From Bombilactobacillus bombi (GTDB lineage Bacteria > Bacillota > Bacilli > Lactobacillales > Lactobacillaceae): a stretch of DNA of 64,000 nucleotides. The DNA lies in NCBI RefSeq assembly GCF_964340835.1, contig NZ_OZ204251.1. One strand, written 5' to 3'. This document shows positions 52,512 through 61,991 of this stretch, in pieces (within the stretch, counting starts at the first letter, position 1; each line of letters begins with the position of its first letter). The notes below the pieces were generated by a model. It worked only from the letters and a program-made list of their open reading frames with translations, did not search any database and had not been told where the DNA came from. The position numbers were made by a program, and so were the translations under genes.

Positions 52512-53243
52512 TCATTTATTCTTTTCATTTAAGCCACCATAACGCCGATCACGCTGGCTATACTTCTTCAGATCCCGTTCCAAATTGCTAACAGAATAAT
52601 CAGGCCAATATTCATCCACAAAAATCATTTCTGAATAAGCCAATTCCCACAAATAAAAATTTGACAAACGTTGTTCACCGCTCGTGCGGATTAAAAAATC
52701 AGGATTTTGTAATTTGCCCAATTGCGCACTCTTTAAATAACCAGAAAAAACATCTTCATTTAAATCAGCAATGTTTCTAGAATTAGATTCAACATCTTGA
52801 TAGAATAATTTCATCGCATTAATAATATCGCTTTGTGCACCATAATTAAATGCAAAATTTAAAATCATTCCATCATTATTGGCTGTTTGCTCAATAGCTC
52901 GTTGACAAACAGCCAAAGTTTTAGCTGGTAACTGTTCCAAAAAACCTGTAATCATTATTCGAACATTATTTTTCATTAAATCAGGCATAAATTTATCAAA
53001 AAAATCGATTGGTAACCGCATTAAAAAATTAACTTCATTTGTCGGACGTCTCCAATTTTCAGTTGAAAAAGCATACACTGTCAAGGCTTCAATTCCGAGA
53101 TTACTAGCAGCTGTTGCAATTGTTTGCAAATTATTCATTCCAGCCTGATGTCCAGCAATACGCGGTAAATTACGTTGTTTAGCCCAGCGGCCGTTGCCAT
53201 CCATAATTATCGCTACATGCTTTGGTAATTTTAGCTTGACCAT
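52512..53243 (-). CDS. uppS: undecaprenyl diphosphate synthase (isoprenyl transferase)
   Basis: UppS elongates farnesyl diphosphate with isopentenyl diphosphate to make undecaprenyl diphosphate, the cell-wall lipid carrier. The 243-residue protein has HVAIIMDGNGRWAKQR with catalytic Asp15 and the closing motif RTSGEQRLSNF. ATG 53243 follows GGGAG. The longer frame starts with the TTG inside that site. It is separated from frr by 110 bp containing a hairpin. Confidence 0.96.
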   Translation of the reverse strand: MVKLKLPKHVAIIMDGNGRWAKQRNLPRIAGHQAGMNNLQTIATAASNLGIEALTVYAFSTENWRRPTNEVNFLMRLPIDFFDKFMPDLMKNNVRIMITGFLEQLPAKTLAVCQRAIEQTANNDGMILNFAFNYGAQSDIINAMKLFYQDVESNSRNIADLNEDVFSGYLKSAQLGKLQNPDFLIRTSGEQRLSNFYLWELAYSEMIFVDEYWPDYSVSNLERDLKKYSQRDRRYGGLNEKNK

Positions 53244-53275
53244 ATTAACTCCCAAATAATTTTAATAAATATATA

Positions 53276-53308
53276 AAGGGACTATGACAATCGTCAATTC
53301 AGTCCCTT
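53276..53308 (-). terminator. terminator-like hairpin between frr and uppS
   Basis: Arms AAGGGACT and AGTCCCTT enclose an inner TGAC/GTCA stem. They are followed on minus by a TATATATTTATT tail. It could end the pyrH-frr transcript or attenuate into uppS. Confidence 0.65.
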
Positions 53309-53352
53309 CACTTGAAAATATTAATCTTTATCGCCAATTATGTCAAAATAAA

Positions 53353-53910
53353 TTAGCCTTCTACCAACTCTTGCGACTTCTTAGCAGAAATATTCTCGAT
53401 ATTTTTAATGCTATTATCAGTTACCTTTTGGACCTGTTTTTCTAAATCATAGAATTCATCATCTGTGATTTCACTATTCTTTTGTTGCTTTTTCAACTTA
53501 TCAATTGCTTCGCGGCGTAAGTTACGAATGCTAACTTTTGCCATTTCAGAAATTTTTCCAACTTCTTTTGCTAATTCTTGGCGTCTTTCACCAGTTAATT
53601 GTGGAATTACTAACCGAATAACACTACCATCGTTAGCTGGATTAATTCCAATATCAGACTTCAAAAGTGCTTTTTCAATATCTTTCAATGCTGTTTTATC
53701 AAAAGGTGTGATTAATATCACACGAGCTTCTGGAATACTAATAGAAGCAACTTGGTTAATTGGCAATTCAGCACCGTAATATTCAACCGTTATTCCATTA
53801 AGAATACTGGCATTAGCTCTGCCAGCACGAATCTTACCTAAATCACGCTGTAAAGCCTCTTCACTTTTTTTCATATGTGATTTTGCATCTTCAATAATTG
53901 CATTAGTCAC
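53353..53910 (-). CDS. frr: ribosome recycling factor
   Basis: RRF, with EF-G, splits terminated ribosomes. The 185-residue protein has the standard family length and motifs: LRAGRANASILNGI in outline, EYYGAELPINQVASI and LTGERRQELAK. The start is GTG at 53910, eight bases after GGGGG. It overlaps the pyrH end by 8 bases. The longer in-frame extension into pyrH is rejected. The pyrH-frr pair is universal in this group. Confidence 0.96.
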   Translation of the reverse strand: MTNAIIEDAKSHMKKSEEALQRDLGKIRAGRANASILNGITVEYYGAELPINQVASISIPEARVILITPFDKTALKDIEKALLKSDIGINPANDGSVIRLVIPQLTGERRQELAKEVGKISEMAKVSIRNLRREAIDKLKKQQKNSEITDDEFYDLEKQVQKVTDNSIKNIENISAKKSQELVEG

Positions 53911-54634
53911 TATTTTTTCCCCCTTGAATTGTTGTTCCAATCTGTTCACCTTGAATAACTCGCAAAATATTATCCGGTTCATTAAGATTAAATACTACTA
54001 GTGGGATATCATTATCCATTGATAGAGAACTAGCAGTAGAGTCCATCACTCCAAGATTATTATTGATAATATCTAGTTGTGTTAAGTTATCATATTTAGT
54101 TGCGGTGGGGTCACTTTGAGGATCTGCCGAGTAAACACCATCCACACCATTTTTAGCCATTAAAATGACATCTGCATCAATTTCAGCTGCCCGTAAAACG
54201 GATGTGGTATCTGTCGAAAAATAAGGACTGCCTGTACCAGCCGCAAAAATAACTACCCGATTTTTTTCTAAATGCCGAATAGCCCGACGGCGAATATAAG
54301 GTTCTGCAATTTGGCGCATTTCAATTGAAGTTTGCACTCTGGTAGGAACGCCAACATTCTCTAAACCATCCTGTAAGGCTAAAGCATTCATCACAGTAGC
54401 TAACATGCCAATATAATCAGCTTGTGAACGTTCCATTCCCATTTCAGCGCCTGTTTCACCACGCCAAATATTGCCACCACCACAGACAATAGAAATTTGG
54501 ACGCCCAAACTATGAACTTTTTTTATTTGCTTAGCAATAGCACCAATTACGGGAGGATTAATACCAAAACCCTTTTCACCTGCTAGAGCTTCACCACTTA
54601 ATTTTAAGACAACACGTTGATATTTAACAGTCAT
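53903..54634 (-). CDS. pyrH: UMP kinase
   Basis: PyrH phosphorylates UMP to UDP. The 243-residue protein has RVVLKLSGEALAG at the N-terminus, VCGGGNIWRGETG (about 49-61), and the AAGTGSPYFSTDT substrate loop near 135. The ATG at 54634 follows AAGGAG. It overlaps frr by 8 bases and follows tsf by about 90 bp, with the tsf terminator in between. Confidence 0.97.
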   Translation of the reverse strand: MTVKYQRVVLKLSGEALAGEKGFGINPPVIGAIAKQIKKVHSLGVQISIVCGGGNIWRGETGAEMGMERSQADYIGMLATVMNALALQDGLENVGVPTRVQTSIEMRQIAEPYIRRRAIRHLEKNRVVIFAAGTGSPYFSTDTTSVLRAAEIDADVILMAKNGVDGVYSADPQSDPTATKYDNLTQLDIINNNLGVMDSTASSLSMDNDIPLVVFNLNEPDNILRVIQGEQIGTTIQGGKNSD

Positions 54635-54703
54635 TTATAAGCTCCTTCAATTTCTTTTAATTATTTTACCATAATCGCTGCTTAAACGTTAATTAAGTCC
54701 AAA

Positions 54704-54727
54704 AAAAAAAGCGCTATGCGCTTTTTA
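54704..54727 (-). terminator. tsf terminator
   Basis: AAAAAGCGC and GCGCTTTTT-type arms with a short ATA loop run into T10 on minus. It overlaps the last codons of tsf. Confidence 0.85.
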
Positions 54728-55603
54728 TTTAATTTGACCCATAACTTCGTCAACAAAGTTTTCTTGTTTCTTTTCAATTCCTTCACCAACTTGGTAACGA
54801 TCGAAAGAAACTAATTTGCCACCTTTAGAAGCAACGAATTTAGCAACAGTTTGATCAGGATCTTTTACAAAATCTTGGTCTGCTAAACTAATTTCAGAAA
54901 GATACTTGTTCAAACGTCCTTCAACAATTTTAGGTACAATTTTTTCTGGTTTACCTTCATTAATTGTTTCTTCAGTAAAGATTTGACGTTCATGTTCAAT
55001 TACATCGCTTGGTACTTCATCGCGATTCAAATATTCAGGATTAATAGCAGCAACATGCATAGCCACATCATGAGCAGCAGCTTCATCTGCACCATCTAAA
55101 ACAACTAAAGCAGCTACTTTACCACCATTATGCAAATAAGAACCAAATACTTGACTGTCTGTTTTTTCAACAACTTTAAAACGACGCAATGTAATCTTTT
55201 CACCAATAACTGCAGTTAAATTAGTAATTGCAGCATCCACTGTTTCGCCATCTGCAGTTGTAAGCTCCATAGCCTCAGCTAAATCTTTAGGGTTATTTTC
55301 AACAATGGCGGTTGCAATAGCAGATACCAAATTAGTAAACTTATCATTAGAAGCCACAAAATCAGTTTCAGAATTAACTTCTAATAATACAGCGTGGTTG
55401 TCAACAACTTTAACTGCAGCTAAACCTTCAGCAGCAATTCGATCACTCTTCTTAGCTGCTTTAGCTACACCTTTTTCGCGTAATTCATCAATGGCTTTTT
55501 GCATATCGCCATCAGCAGCAACTAAAGCCTTTTTAGCATCCATCATTCCTACACTAGTTTTATCACGTAATTCTTTGACTTGAGCAGCAGTAATTTTGGT
55601 CAT
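54725..55603 (-). CDS. tsf: elongation factor Ts
   Basis: EF-Ts exchanges GDP for GTP on EF-Tu. The 292-residue protein has the N-terminal UBA-like domain (ITAAQVKELRDKTSVGMMDAK), the core signature LLEVNSETDFVASN and the second core half with QIGMHVAA-like VAMHVAA. The ATG at 55603 follows GGAGG. It lies in the rpsB-tsf-pyrH-frr order, with a possible attenuator in the rpsB-tsf gap. Confidence 0.97.
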   Translation of the reverse strand: MTKITAAQVKELRDKTSVGMMDAKKALVAADGDMQKAIDELREKGVAKAAKKSDRIAAEGLAAVKVVDNHAVLLEVNSETDFVASNDKFTNLVSAIATAIVENNPKDLAEAMELTTADGETVDAAITNLTAVIGEKITLRRFKVVEKTDSQVFGSYLHNGGKVAALVVLDGADEAAAHDVAMHVAAINPEYLNRDEVPSDVIEHERQIFTEETINEGKPEKIVPKIVEGRLNKYLSEISLADQDFVKDPDQTVAKFVASKGGKLVSFDRYQVGEGIEKKQENFVDEVMGQIK

Positions 55604-55637
55604 TTAACTTTCCTCCTGGCTATTGGTATTACATAAT

Positions 55638-55676
55638 AAAAACCATCTTGAGTCTATCGTCAACAAGACAGTTTTA
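55638..55676 (-). terminator. intergenic attenuator-like hairpin between rpsB and tsf
   Basis: On minus, AACTGTCTTG pairs with CAAGATGGTT (two wobble pairs) and is followed by T5. It lies between the rpsB stop and the tsf ribosome site. A partial terminator here would set a higher level of S2 than EF-Ts. Confidence 0.6.
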
Positions 55677-55685
55677 TTGAATTAA

Positions 55686-56489
55686 TTATTTGTTTTCTGA
55701 ATCAGCAGCGTTTTGTTCAGCATCAGCTTCAACAACTTGCTCAATATCAGCTTTAGCTTCAGAATCGCTAGCTGGTGCAACTTGTTCTTGCACATCATCA
55801 GTTTCTTCACCTTGATGACCTTCAATAATTGCATCGGCCATTTTAGCAGTAATTAAGCGAACAGCACGAATAGCATCATCGTTAGCAGGAATGATAACAT
55901 CAATATCATCAGGATCAGTATTGGTATCAACCATTGCAACGATTGGAATATTTAATTTATGAGCTTCTTTAACAGCAATACTTTCTTTATGTGGATCTAC
56001 GATGAACATTACATCGGGAATCCGTGGCATATCTTCAATGCCGCCTAAGAATTTTTCTAATTTTTGTTGTTGCTTCATTAACAAAGCAACTTCTTTCTTT
56101 GGCAAACGTTCAAATGTGCCATCTTCAGCCATTTTCTTGATTTGCTTTAAGCGTTTAATCCGGCTTTGAATAGTATCCCAGTTAGTTAAAGTTCCACCTA
56201 ACCAGCGATGGTTAACATAGTATTGACCAGCACGAGTTGCTTCTTCAGCAATAGAGTCTTGTGCTTGTTTCTTTGTACCAACAAACAAGAACACACCATC
56301 ATCAGCAGCAACATCTTTCACAAAATTATAAGCATCATCAATCATGTGAACTGTTTTTTGTAAATCAATAATATAAATACCATTACGCTGTGTGAAGATA
56401 TAAGGCTTCATTTTAGGGTTCCAGCGCCGTGTTTGGTGGCCAAAATGCACACCTGCTTCTAGTAATTGTTTCATTGATAATACAGACAT
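55686..56489 (-). CDS. rpsB: 30S ribosomal protein S2
   Basis: S2 is a structural protein of the 30S subunit. The 267-residue protein has the signature MKQLLEAGVHFGHQTRRWNP and IPIVAMVDTNTDPD. The acidic C-terminal extension (about 225-267) is typical of lactobacilli. ATG 56489 follows GGAGG; the frame upstream of it includes that site. Promoter and leader lie in 56490-56626. Confidence 0.98.
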   Translation of the reverse strand: MSVLSMKQLLEAGVHFGHQTRRWNPKMKPYIFTQRNGIYIIDLQKTVHMIDDAYNFVKDVAADDGVFLFVGTKKQAQDSIAEEATRAGQYYVNHRWLGGTLTNWDTIQSRIKRLKQIKKMAEDGTFERLPKKEVALLMKQQQKLEKFLGGIEDMPRIPDVMFIVDPHKESIAVKEAHKLNIPIVAMVDTNTDPDDIDVIIPANDDAIRAVRLITAKMADAIIEGHQGEETDDVQEQVAPASDSEAKADIEQVVEADAEQNAADSENK

Positions 56490-56626
56490 ATTAAATTCCT
56501 CCATTGGTTTTTTCCGCCGTTAATCTACAAAATTGCCACACTTAATAAATAAAGCGCACCCGCAAAATCAAAATTAACGTGTGTATTTAATGCCATTAAA
56601 AATTTTACTGTAATTGCCCACAATAA

Positions 56627-56887
56627 TCAAGACTTTAAATGAAATAGTTTTATTTTTTGCGCCCGAGTATAATGTTTAATCTCACATTCCCTTTTTGAGG
56701 CTGCAGAACGATCACCAATTAATTCTTGATAAACTAATTGAACTGGTCGCCGCATTTTGGTATATTTGGCGCCCTTCCCCAAATTGTGGGCATGAATTCT
56801 GGCCGGTACGTTATTAGAGATACCTGTATAATAAGTACCATCAGCACAATGTACAATATAAACGGAATAAGACTGTGATTTATCCAT
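56627..56887 (-). CDS. GIY-YIG domain protein (UPF0213/YazA-like)
   Basis: This 86-residue single-domain GIY-YIG protein of the UPF0213 type is nuclease-like, with no known substrate. The core reads YSVYIVHCADGTYYTGIS, followed by RIHAHNLGKGAKYTKMRRP and a conserved AASKRECEIK with the metal-binding Glu. ATG 56887 overlaps the upstream methylase by 8 bases and has GGGAA. The longer frame from 56929 lies inside the methylase gene. The methylase-GIY-YIG pairing is common in Bacillota. Confidence 0.93.
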   Translation of the reverse strand: MDKSQSYSVYIVHCADGTYYTGISNNVPARIHAHNLGKGAKYTKMRRPVQLVYQELIGDRSAASKRECEIKHYTRAQKIKLFHLKS

Positions 56888-57602
56888 GAACAAATTCCCG
56901 TAATTGGTTAGTATAAGTTGCATCTTCATTATACAATATTAAATCCGGCCAAACTTTTAAACCATTAGTGCGCATACTTTTACGACATTTAATCAGAACT
57001 AAATTGGCCAAATCTTGCTGATGTGGATGGATAAATAATAGTTCTTTAATCGGTAAATGGTATTTTTGTAATACTTGACTCAGCTCTAATAAACGATCAG
57101 GTCGATAGACTAAATACAAACTGCCATTATCTTTCAACAGACTATTAGCTGTTTGTCCTAATAATTCTTGATCAAAGTATAATTCATGCCGAGCAATATT
57201 TTGTGAAGTCGATTTGCTTAATTTAAAATGCGCACGTGCAGAAAAATATGGCGGATTACAAGTAATTACATCTACACTATCATGGGTTAGATAATCTAAA
57301 ACTTTATTAATATTAGTATTTATTAGTTGGACTTTAGCGTCTAAATGATTATAATTAATTGATTCTTGTGCTAATTTAGCCAAAGATTCTTGAATCTCAA
57401 ATAGATGCGTTGTGACTTGAAATTTTTGTGCTAAGCATAAGCCAATTATGCCGCTGCCACTACACAAATCAACTAATTGCTGTTGAGTTTTCAGATGAAC
57501 CCAATGTGCTAACAGCACAGAATCAATAGAGCTTCTAAAAAGTTGGGTATCCTGGAAAATACTAACTGAAAATCCAGGAACTTGTTCTAAGGTTTTTGTC
57601 AT
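56880..57602 (-). CDS. tRNA1(Val) A37 N6-methyltransferase-like protein
   Basis: This 240-residue SAM-dependent N6-adenine methyltransferase is of the TrmN6/YabB type. Motif I is VDLCSGSGIIGLCLA (about 43-57) and the catalytic NPPY is in ITCNPPYFSAR (about 113-123). By family it methylates A37 of tRNA-Val or a similar target. The ATG at 57602 follows AGGAAGG. It overlaps the GIY-YIG gene by 8 bases. Confidence 0.9.
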   Translation of the reverse strand: MTKTLEQVPGFSVSIFQDTQLFRSSIDSVLLAHWVHLKTQQQLVDLCSGSGIIGLCLAQKFQVTTHLFEIQESLAKLAQESINYNHLDAKVQLINTNINKVLDYLTHDSVDVITCNPPYFSARAHFKLSKSTSQNIARHELYFDQELLGQTANSLLKDNGSLYLVYRPDRLLELSQVLQKYHLPIKELLFIHPHQQDLANLVLIKCRKSMRTNGLKVWPDLILYNEDATYTNQLREFVHG

Positions 57603-57657
57603 TTATTACCTTCCTAACTTTGATATAATAATTAAAGATTGAAATGAGGTTGATTTA

Positions 57658-58287
57658 ATGTTTTATCAAATATTAGTACCGATTGTACGTGTAATTGTTG
57701 CTTTAATAAATGGTAATACACACTTTGAAGGCCTAGATAACTTGCCTAAAGATGAATCCTTTATTATGGTTGCCCCTCACCGCACTTGGTGGGAACCAAT
57801 TTTATTTGCTTTAGCAGTCAGTCCATTACCTTGTGCTTTCATGGCTAAAAAAGAACTTTTCAAAAATCCTATTTTAAGTTTTATCTTAAAACACGCTAAT
57901 GCCTTTCCTGTAGATCGCAAAAATCCCGGTCCTTCAGTAATTAAGACCCCTGTTCGTGATCTTACTGCGCGCAACCTGAGTTTAATTATGTTTCCTTCAG
58001 GAACACGTTTTTCCAGTGACTTAAAGGGAGGAGCAGTCTTGATTGCTAAGTTATCTAAAAAGCCTTTAGTTCCTGTAGTTTATCAAGGTCCTTTAACATT
58101 TGGAAAATTTTTATTACGCCAGCGCAGCACAATCAAATTCGGCAAACCTATCAGTATTGATCGTAAATTAAAAATTAATGACGAAAACATTGAAGCAGTT
58201 AACCAACAAATGCAAACTGCCTGGCAACAAATTGATTATTCAATTGATCCTAATTTTCATTATGTTCCAGCCAAACGTAAACATTGA
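57658..58287 (+). CDS. plsC: 1-acyl-sn-glycerol-3-phosphate acyltransferase (PlsC)
   Basis: PlsC adds the second acyl chain to make phosphatidic acid, the substrate of CdsA in this window. The 209-residue protein has an N-terminal membrane segment (residues 1-18), motif I HRTWWE (41-46) and motif III FPSGTRFS (110-117). Motif I has Glu in place of the usual Asp of HX4D. The ATG at 57658 follows GAGG. It is a single plus-strand gene in a minus-strand region, closed by a long bidirectional terminator. Confidence 0.93.
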   Translation: MFYQILVPIVRVIVALINGNTHFEGLDNLPKDESFIMVAPHRTWWEPILFALAVSPLPCAFMAKKELFKNPILSFILKHANAFPVDRKNPGPSVIKTPVRDLTARNLSLIMFPSGTRFSSDLKGGAVLIAKLSKKPLVPVVYQGPLTFGKFLLRQRSTIKFGKPISIDRKLKINDENIEAVNQQMQTAWQQIDYSIDPNFHYVPAKRKH

Positions 58288-58292
58288 TGCAT

Positions 58293-58342
58293 AAAACTCA
58301 TAAATATTTTGCTTAATCAAGAGCAAAATATTTATGAGTTTT
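58293..58342. terminator. long bidirectional terminator between plsC and the ABC exporter
   Basis: 20-bp perfect arms (AAAACTCATAAATATTTTGC and its complement) have a 10-base loop. They lie between the convergent plsC and the ABC transporter gene, and serve both. Confidence 0.9.
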
Positions 58343-58348
58343 TATTTG

Positions 58349-60127
58349 TTAAAAAGTTTCTTGTTCTTGAAGACGATACAATTCATAATAGTAACCTTTT
58401 TTATCTAGCAGTTGTTGATGATTACCATATTCTACAACACGTCCATTATCTAAAACTAAGATATTGGTGGAATTTTTAATAGTTGAAAGTCGGTGTGCAA
58501 TGGCAACCGAAGTTCGACCTTGACGCAATTGATCTAAGCCACTTTGAATTAAATCCTCCGTTTCGGTGTCAATACTTGCAGTTGCTTCATCCAACACCAA
58601 AATTGAAGGTTCTGTTACTATTGTTCGGGCAAAAGATATTAATTGCTTTTGTCCAGCTGATAATCCATTACCACCAGGTGTCACTGGAGTCTGATATTTT
58701 TGTGGCAATTGTTCAATAAATTCATCTGCATGAACTAATTGAGCGGCAGCCTTAATCTGCTCGTCTGTAATGTTTTGATTGTATAAGCGAATATTAAAGT
58801 TAATATCTCCATAAAACAAATATGAATCTTGTAATACCAAACCAATTTTTTGCCGAATTTCATTAATTGATAGATTACGAATATCTTGACCATCAATCAA
58901 AATTCGTCCTTTTTGAAATTCATAAAAACGCAATAAAATATTAATCATTGTGCTTTTACCACTGCCAGTATGACCAACAATTCCCAAACTCTCACCTGGA
59001 TTAACTTTAAAACTAACATCATGCAGAACTTCTGGACCATTAGGATAAGCAAAACTCACATGCTGAAATTCAATTGCCCCCTTCGTAATTTGTCCATGTG
59101 CATCCTTATTTTGCTGGGGACCATATTCTTGACTATCTAAAATATGAAAAGTTCTAGAACCGGCCACCACACCATCTTGAAAAAAGGATAAAGTATCCAT
59201 CATATTAGTTATAGGATTAAAAAATTGGCTTACATAGGTTGTAAATGCATAAATCATCCCGGCTTGAACAAAGCCAATATGAGCATGCCATCCTAAAATA
59301 TACATTGCCGCAATTAATGCCAAAGTATAGAGTAAATTAACAATGGGCGATAACAATAAAGAATTAATTTTAATCATTGATCTTCGCGCATACAAATATT
59401 CGTGATTAGTATGTTCAAATTCTTGCTGAATTCTTCGTTGCTGTCGAAAATTTTGAATAATGTCAATCCCCTGGATCGTTTCACTAATCCTAGTATTAAT
59501 TTCACTTAATTTCTGACGCATGTAACGGTAAGCACTCGAACTGTATTTGTTATAAACCCAAATTGAGAAAATCAATAATGGCAAAAAGGCTAAAACTGCC
59601 ACAGCTGCCCACTTATCTGTCAGCCACATGGCAATCAAAGCTGAAATTATTGAAAAAATCCCCACTAAAGCTGACAAAAAGACCTGCATAAAATCTGACA
59701 AAGACATTGTATCGTTATTAACTCGTGAAACAATGGAACCTGCTGGTGTCCGATCAAAGTAACTCATACCTAAATGATGTAATTTAGAAAATAAGGACCG
59801 CCGCATATCTTCTAGCATATATTCACTGCCCATATTAAAAGAAAACGTAGTAAAAAACTGGCCAAAACTCCGAATAATAACACCAAATAAATAAATCACG
59901 GCGCTAAATAAAATAATCTTTTCTGCTAGAGTTGCTCGTACCAAATAATGGTCCATATAGTATTGCAGAAACCGTGGCAACAAAATATTCATGGTCGATT
60001 GGACAATCACTGCAATGACTGCAACTAAAAAGGAAGGCCAATATTTAGCAGCCACTTTTAAAATTCGTAAAACAATTTTAAATTGTTCTTTAGTCGCAAT
60101 ACTACGATATTTATTGGAAGATTCCAT
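58349..60127 (-). CDS. ABC exporter half, canonical ATPase site (LmrD-like)
   Basis: This 592-residue half-transporter has six membrane segments (about 35-330) and one nucleotide-binding domain. It has Walker A GHTGSGKST, Walker B LVLDEATASID with catalytic Glu, and H-loop IAHRLS, so it supplies the competent ATP-hydrolysing residues. Its signature reads LSAGQ, not LSGGQ. That matches the heterodimeric LmrCD/BmrCD type, where this changed signature faces the partner's degenerate site. The ATG at 60127 lies 21 bp after the partner gene. Likely multidrug or lipid export. Confidence 0.92.
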   Translation of the reverse strand: MESSNKYRSIATKEQFKIVLRILKVAAKYWPSFLVAVIAVIVQSTMNILLPRFLQYYMDHYLVRATLAEKIILFSAVIYLFGVIIRSFGQFFTTFSFNMGSEYMLEDMRRSLFSKLHHLGMSYFDRTPAGSIVSRVNNDTMSLSDFMQVFLSALVGIFSIISALIAMWLTDKWAAVAVLAFLPLLIFSIWVYNKYSSSAYRYMRQKLSEINTRISETIQGIDIIQNFRQQRRIQQEFEHTNHEYLYARRSMIKINSLLLSPIVNLLYTLALIAAMYILGWHAHIGFVQAGMIYAFTTYVSQFFNPITNMMDTLSFFQDGVVAGSRTFHILDSQEYGPQQNKDAHGQITKGAIEFQHVSFAYPNGPEVLHDVSFKVNPGESLGIVGHTGSGKSTMINILLRFYEFQKGRILIDGQDIRNLSINEIRQKIGLVLQDSYLFYGDINFNIRLYNQNITDEQIKAAAQLVHADEFIEQLPQKYQTPVTPGGNGLSAGQKQLISFARTIVTEPSILVLDEATASIDTETEDLIQSGLDQLRQGRTSVAIAHRLSTIKNSTNILVLDNGRVVEYGNHQQLLDKKGYYYELYRLQEQETF

Positions 60128-60148
60128 AGTAACCTTCTTTCTACAAAA

Positions 60149-61882
60149 TTAGTAATTCATTCGCTGACGTTTCCACATATCTTGATACCAACCAGGACTT
60201 TGCAATAATTTTTGATGAGTTCCTCGTTGAATGATTTGTCCGTTTTCTAAAACTAAAATTTCATCTGCATCCATTACACTACGCAATCGCTGTGTAATAA
60301 TAATGCGAGACTGCTGGTCATTGCCTAAACGTCGCATATTTTGGTTAATTTCTACTTCAGTTTTAGCATCTACTGCAGAAGTAGAATCATCTAAAATTAA
60401 AATTTTAGGAGCTGTTAACAAAGCCCGTGCAATTGATACACGTTGTTTTTGCCCACCAGACAATGAAATCCCACGTTCACCTACTAAAGTTTGATATCCT
60501 TGATTAAAATTTTGAATATCTTCATCGATAGCGCCTTCTTGGGCAGCTTGCTGTACTTTTTTGTCTTCACTATCATAGTCTGCAAAGCGAATATTATTTT
60601 TTACTGTAGTAGAAAACAAAAAACTATTTTGGGGAACGTAACCAATATTGGATAATAAAGCATTCAATGAATAATCACGAATATCATGATTATCTAAGAT
60701 TATTTTGCCCCGATAACTATCAAATCGTCTCAAAATTAACTTAATAATAGTACTTTTACCGGCTCCCACACGACCTACTATTCCTAAAGTTTTTCCAGGA
60801 TTCAGTTCAAAGTGTATGTTAGTTAAAACAGGTGTTTGTCCATCCGGATAAGAAAAAGATTGTATCTTAAACTGTAACTCTCCTCGTTCCACCTTAGTTA
60901 AGCCTTGTGAATTTTCTGTAATTAAGGATTGCTCTTGTAAAATACTTTGAATACGATCATAACTTGCATTTCCTCGTTCCAAAACATTAAAAAGTCGGCC
61001 AATCGCAAACATCGGCCAAATTAACGCGTTAATATATCCCACAAATGAAATTAATTGTCCAATACTAATAATATGTCCAATAATTAGATGAGAACCATAA
61101 AGGATAGTAATTACAAAAGTGAGACCAATAATTAATCCAGTTAATGGATCAAACATAGCATCAATCAGATTTACTTTGCGATTAATATCAATCGTGTACG
61201 CTACTTGTTGATTAAAATCAGCAATATCTTCTTTTTCTTGACCAAAAGTCTTTATTACCTTAATACCTGTCATACTTTCTTGTGTTTTATTACTTAATTG
61301 GGAAAAAGCTGCCTGTGATTGAGAAAAACGAGAATGTAATTTTGCCCCTAAATACCAAGCCATAACTGCTAATAACGGTAATGGCAAAATGGCAACGAGC
61401 GTTAGCTTCCAATCAACAAATAAAACCATTGCAACAATCGTCATTCCGCCCGTAATAATTGAATCCGCCAAAGTCAAAATGCCTACACCGGCAACATTTT
61501 GTACAGCAGAGATATCGTTGGTGGAACGAGCCATTAAATCACCTACACGATGCCGTTTAAAAAACATTTCATCCATATTTAAATAATGCCAGAATAACTG
61601 ACTACGCAACTGTTGTTCTAAATCGGCCGCTCCACCCCAAATTTGATTTCGCCAACCGTAGCGAAACAAATATTGTCCAATACCCGCTATTAAAATCGCA
61701 GCCAGGGCAATCAAGATATGTTTTTGTGTTAATTGATGTTGATTGGTCCAATCAGCAAATTGTCCAATTGTTCTAGGGATAATTAAATTAGTCACTGCTG
61801 TTAAAGCCAAAAAAATAATTCCTATAAAATAACGTCGTTTTTGTTTATGAAAAAACCAACTTAATTTTCGAAAAATCTCCAC
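60149..61882 (-). CDS. ABC exporter half, degenerate ATPase site (LmrC-like)
   Basis: This 577-residue half-transporter has six membrane segments and one nucleotide-binding domain with Walker A GRVGAGKST and a canonical LSGGQKQR signature. Walker B ends ILDDSTSAVD, so the catalytic Glu is Asp, and the H-loop His is Gln (ITQRLRS). These are the hallmarks of the degenerate half of a heterodimeric exporter, paired with the next gene. The start is GTG at 61882, eight bases after GGGAGG. The longer frame covers that site. Confidence 0.92.
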   Translation of the reverse strand: MEIFRKLSWFFHKQKRRYFIGIIFLALTAVTNLIIPRTIGQFADWTNQHQLTQKHILIALAAILIAGIGQYLFRYGWRNQIWGGAADLEQQLRSQLFWHYLNMDEMFFKRHRVGDLMARSTNDISAVQNVAGVGILTLADSIITGGMTIVAMVLFVDWKLTLVAILPLPLLAVMAWYLGAKLHSRFSQSQAAFSQLSNKTQESMTGIKVIKTFGQEKEDIADFNQQVAYTIDINRKVNLIDAMFDPLTGLIIGLTFVITILYGSHLIIGHIISIGQLISFVGYINALIWPMFAIGRLFNVLERGNASYDRIQSILQEQSLITENSQGLTKVERGELQFKIQSFSYPDGQTPVLTNIHFELNPGKTLGIVGRVGAGKSTIIKLILRRFDSYRGKIILDNHDIRDYSLNALLSNIGYVPQNSFLFSTTVKNNIRFADYDSEDKKVQQAAQEGAIDEDIQNFNQGYQTLVGERGISLSGGQKQRVSIARALLTAPKILILDDSTSAVDAKTEVEINQNMRRLGNDQQSRIIITQRLRSVMDADEILVLENGQIIQRGTHQKLLQSPGWYQDMWKRQRMNY

Positions 61883-61947
61883 TCCATACACCTCCCAAAA
61901 AAAATTTAGTATCACCTTAGTAAGATTTTTAACAAATTATAATAACA

Positions 61948-61974
61948 AAAAAAGCAGCTTCCGCTACTTTTTTC
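61948..61974 (-). terminator. terminator downstream of yneF
   Basis: AAAAGTAGC and GCTGCTTTT-type arms (one wobble) with a GGAA loop have T7 on minus, 18 bases after the yneF stop. Confidence 0.75.
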
Positions 61975-61991
61975 AGTCTGATTGAGTTTAA

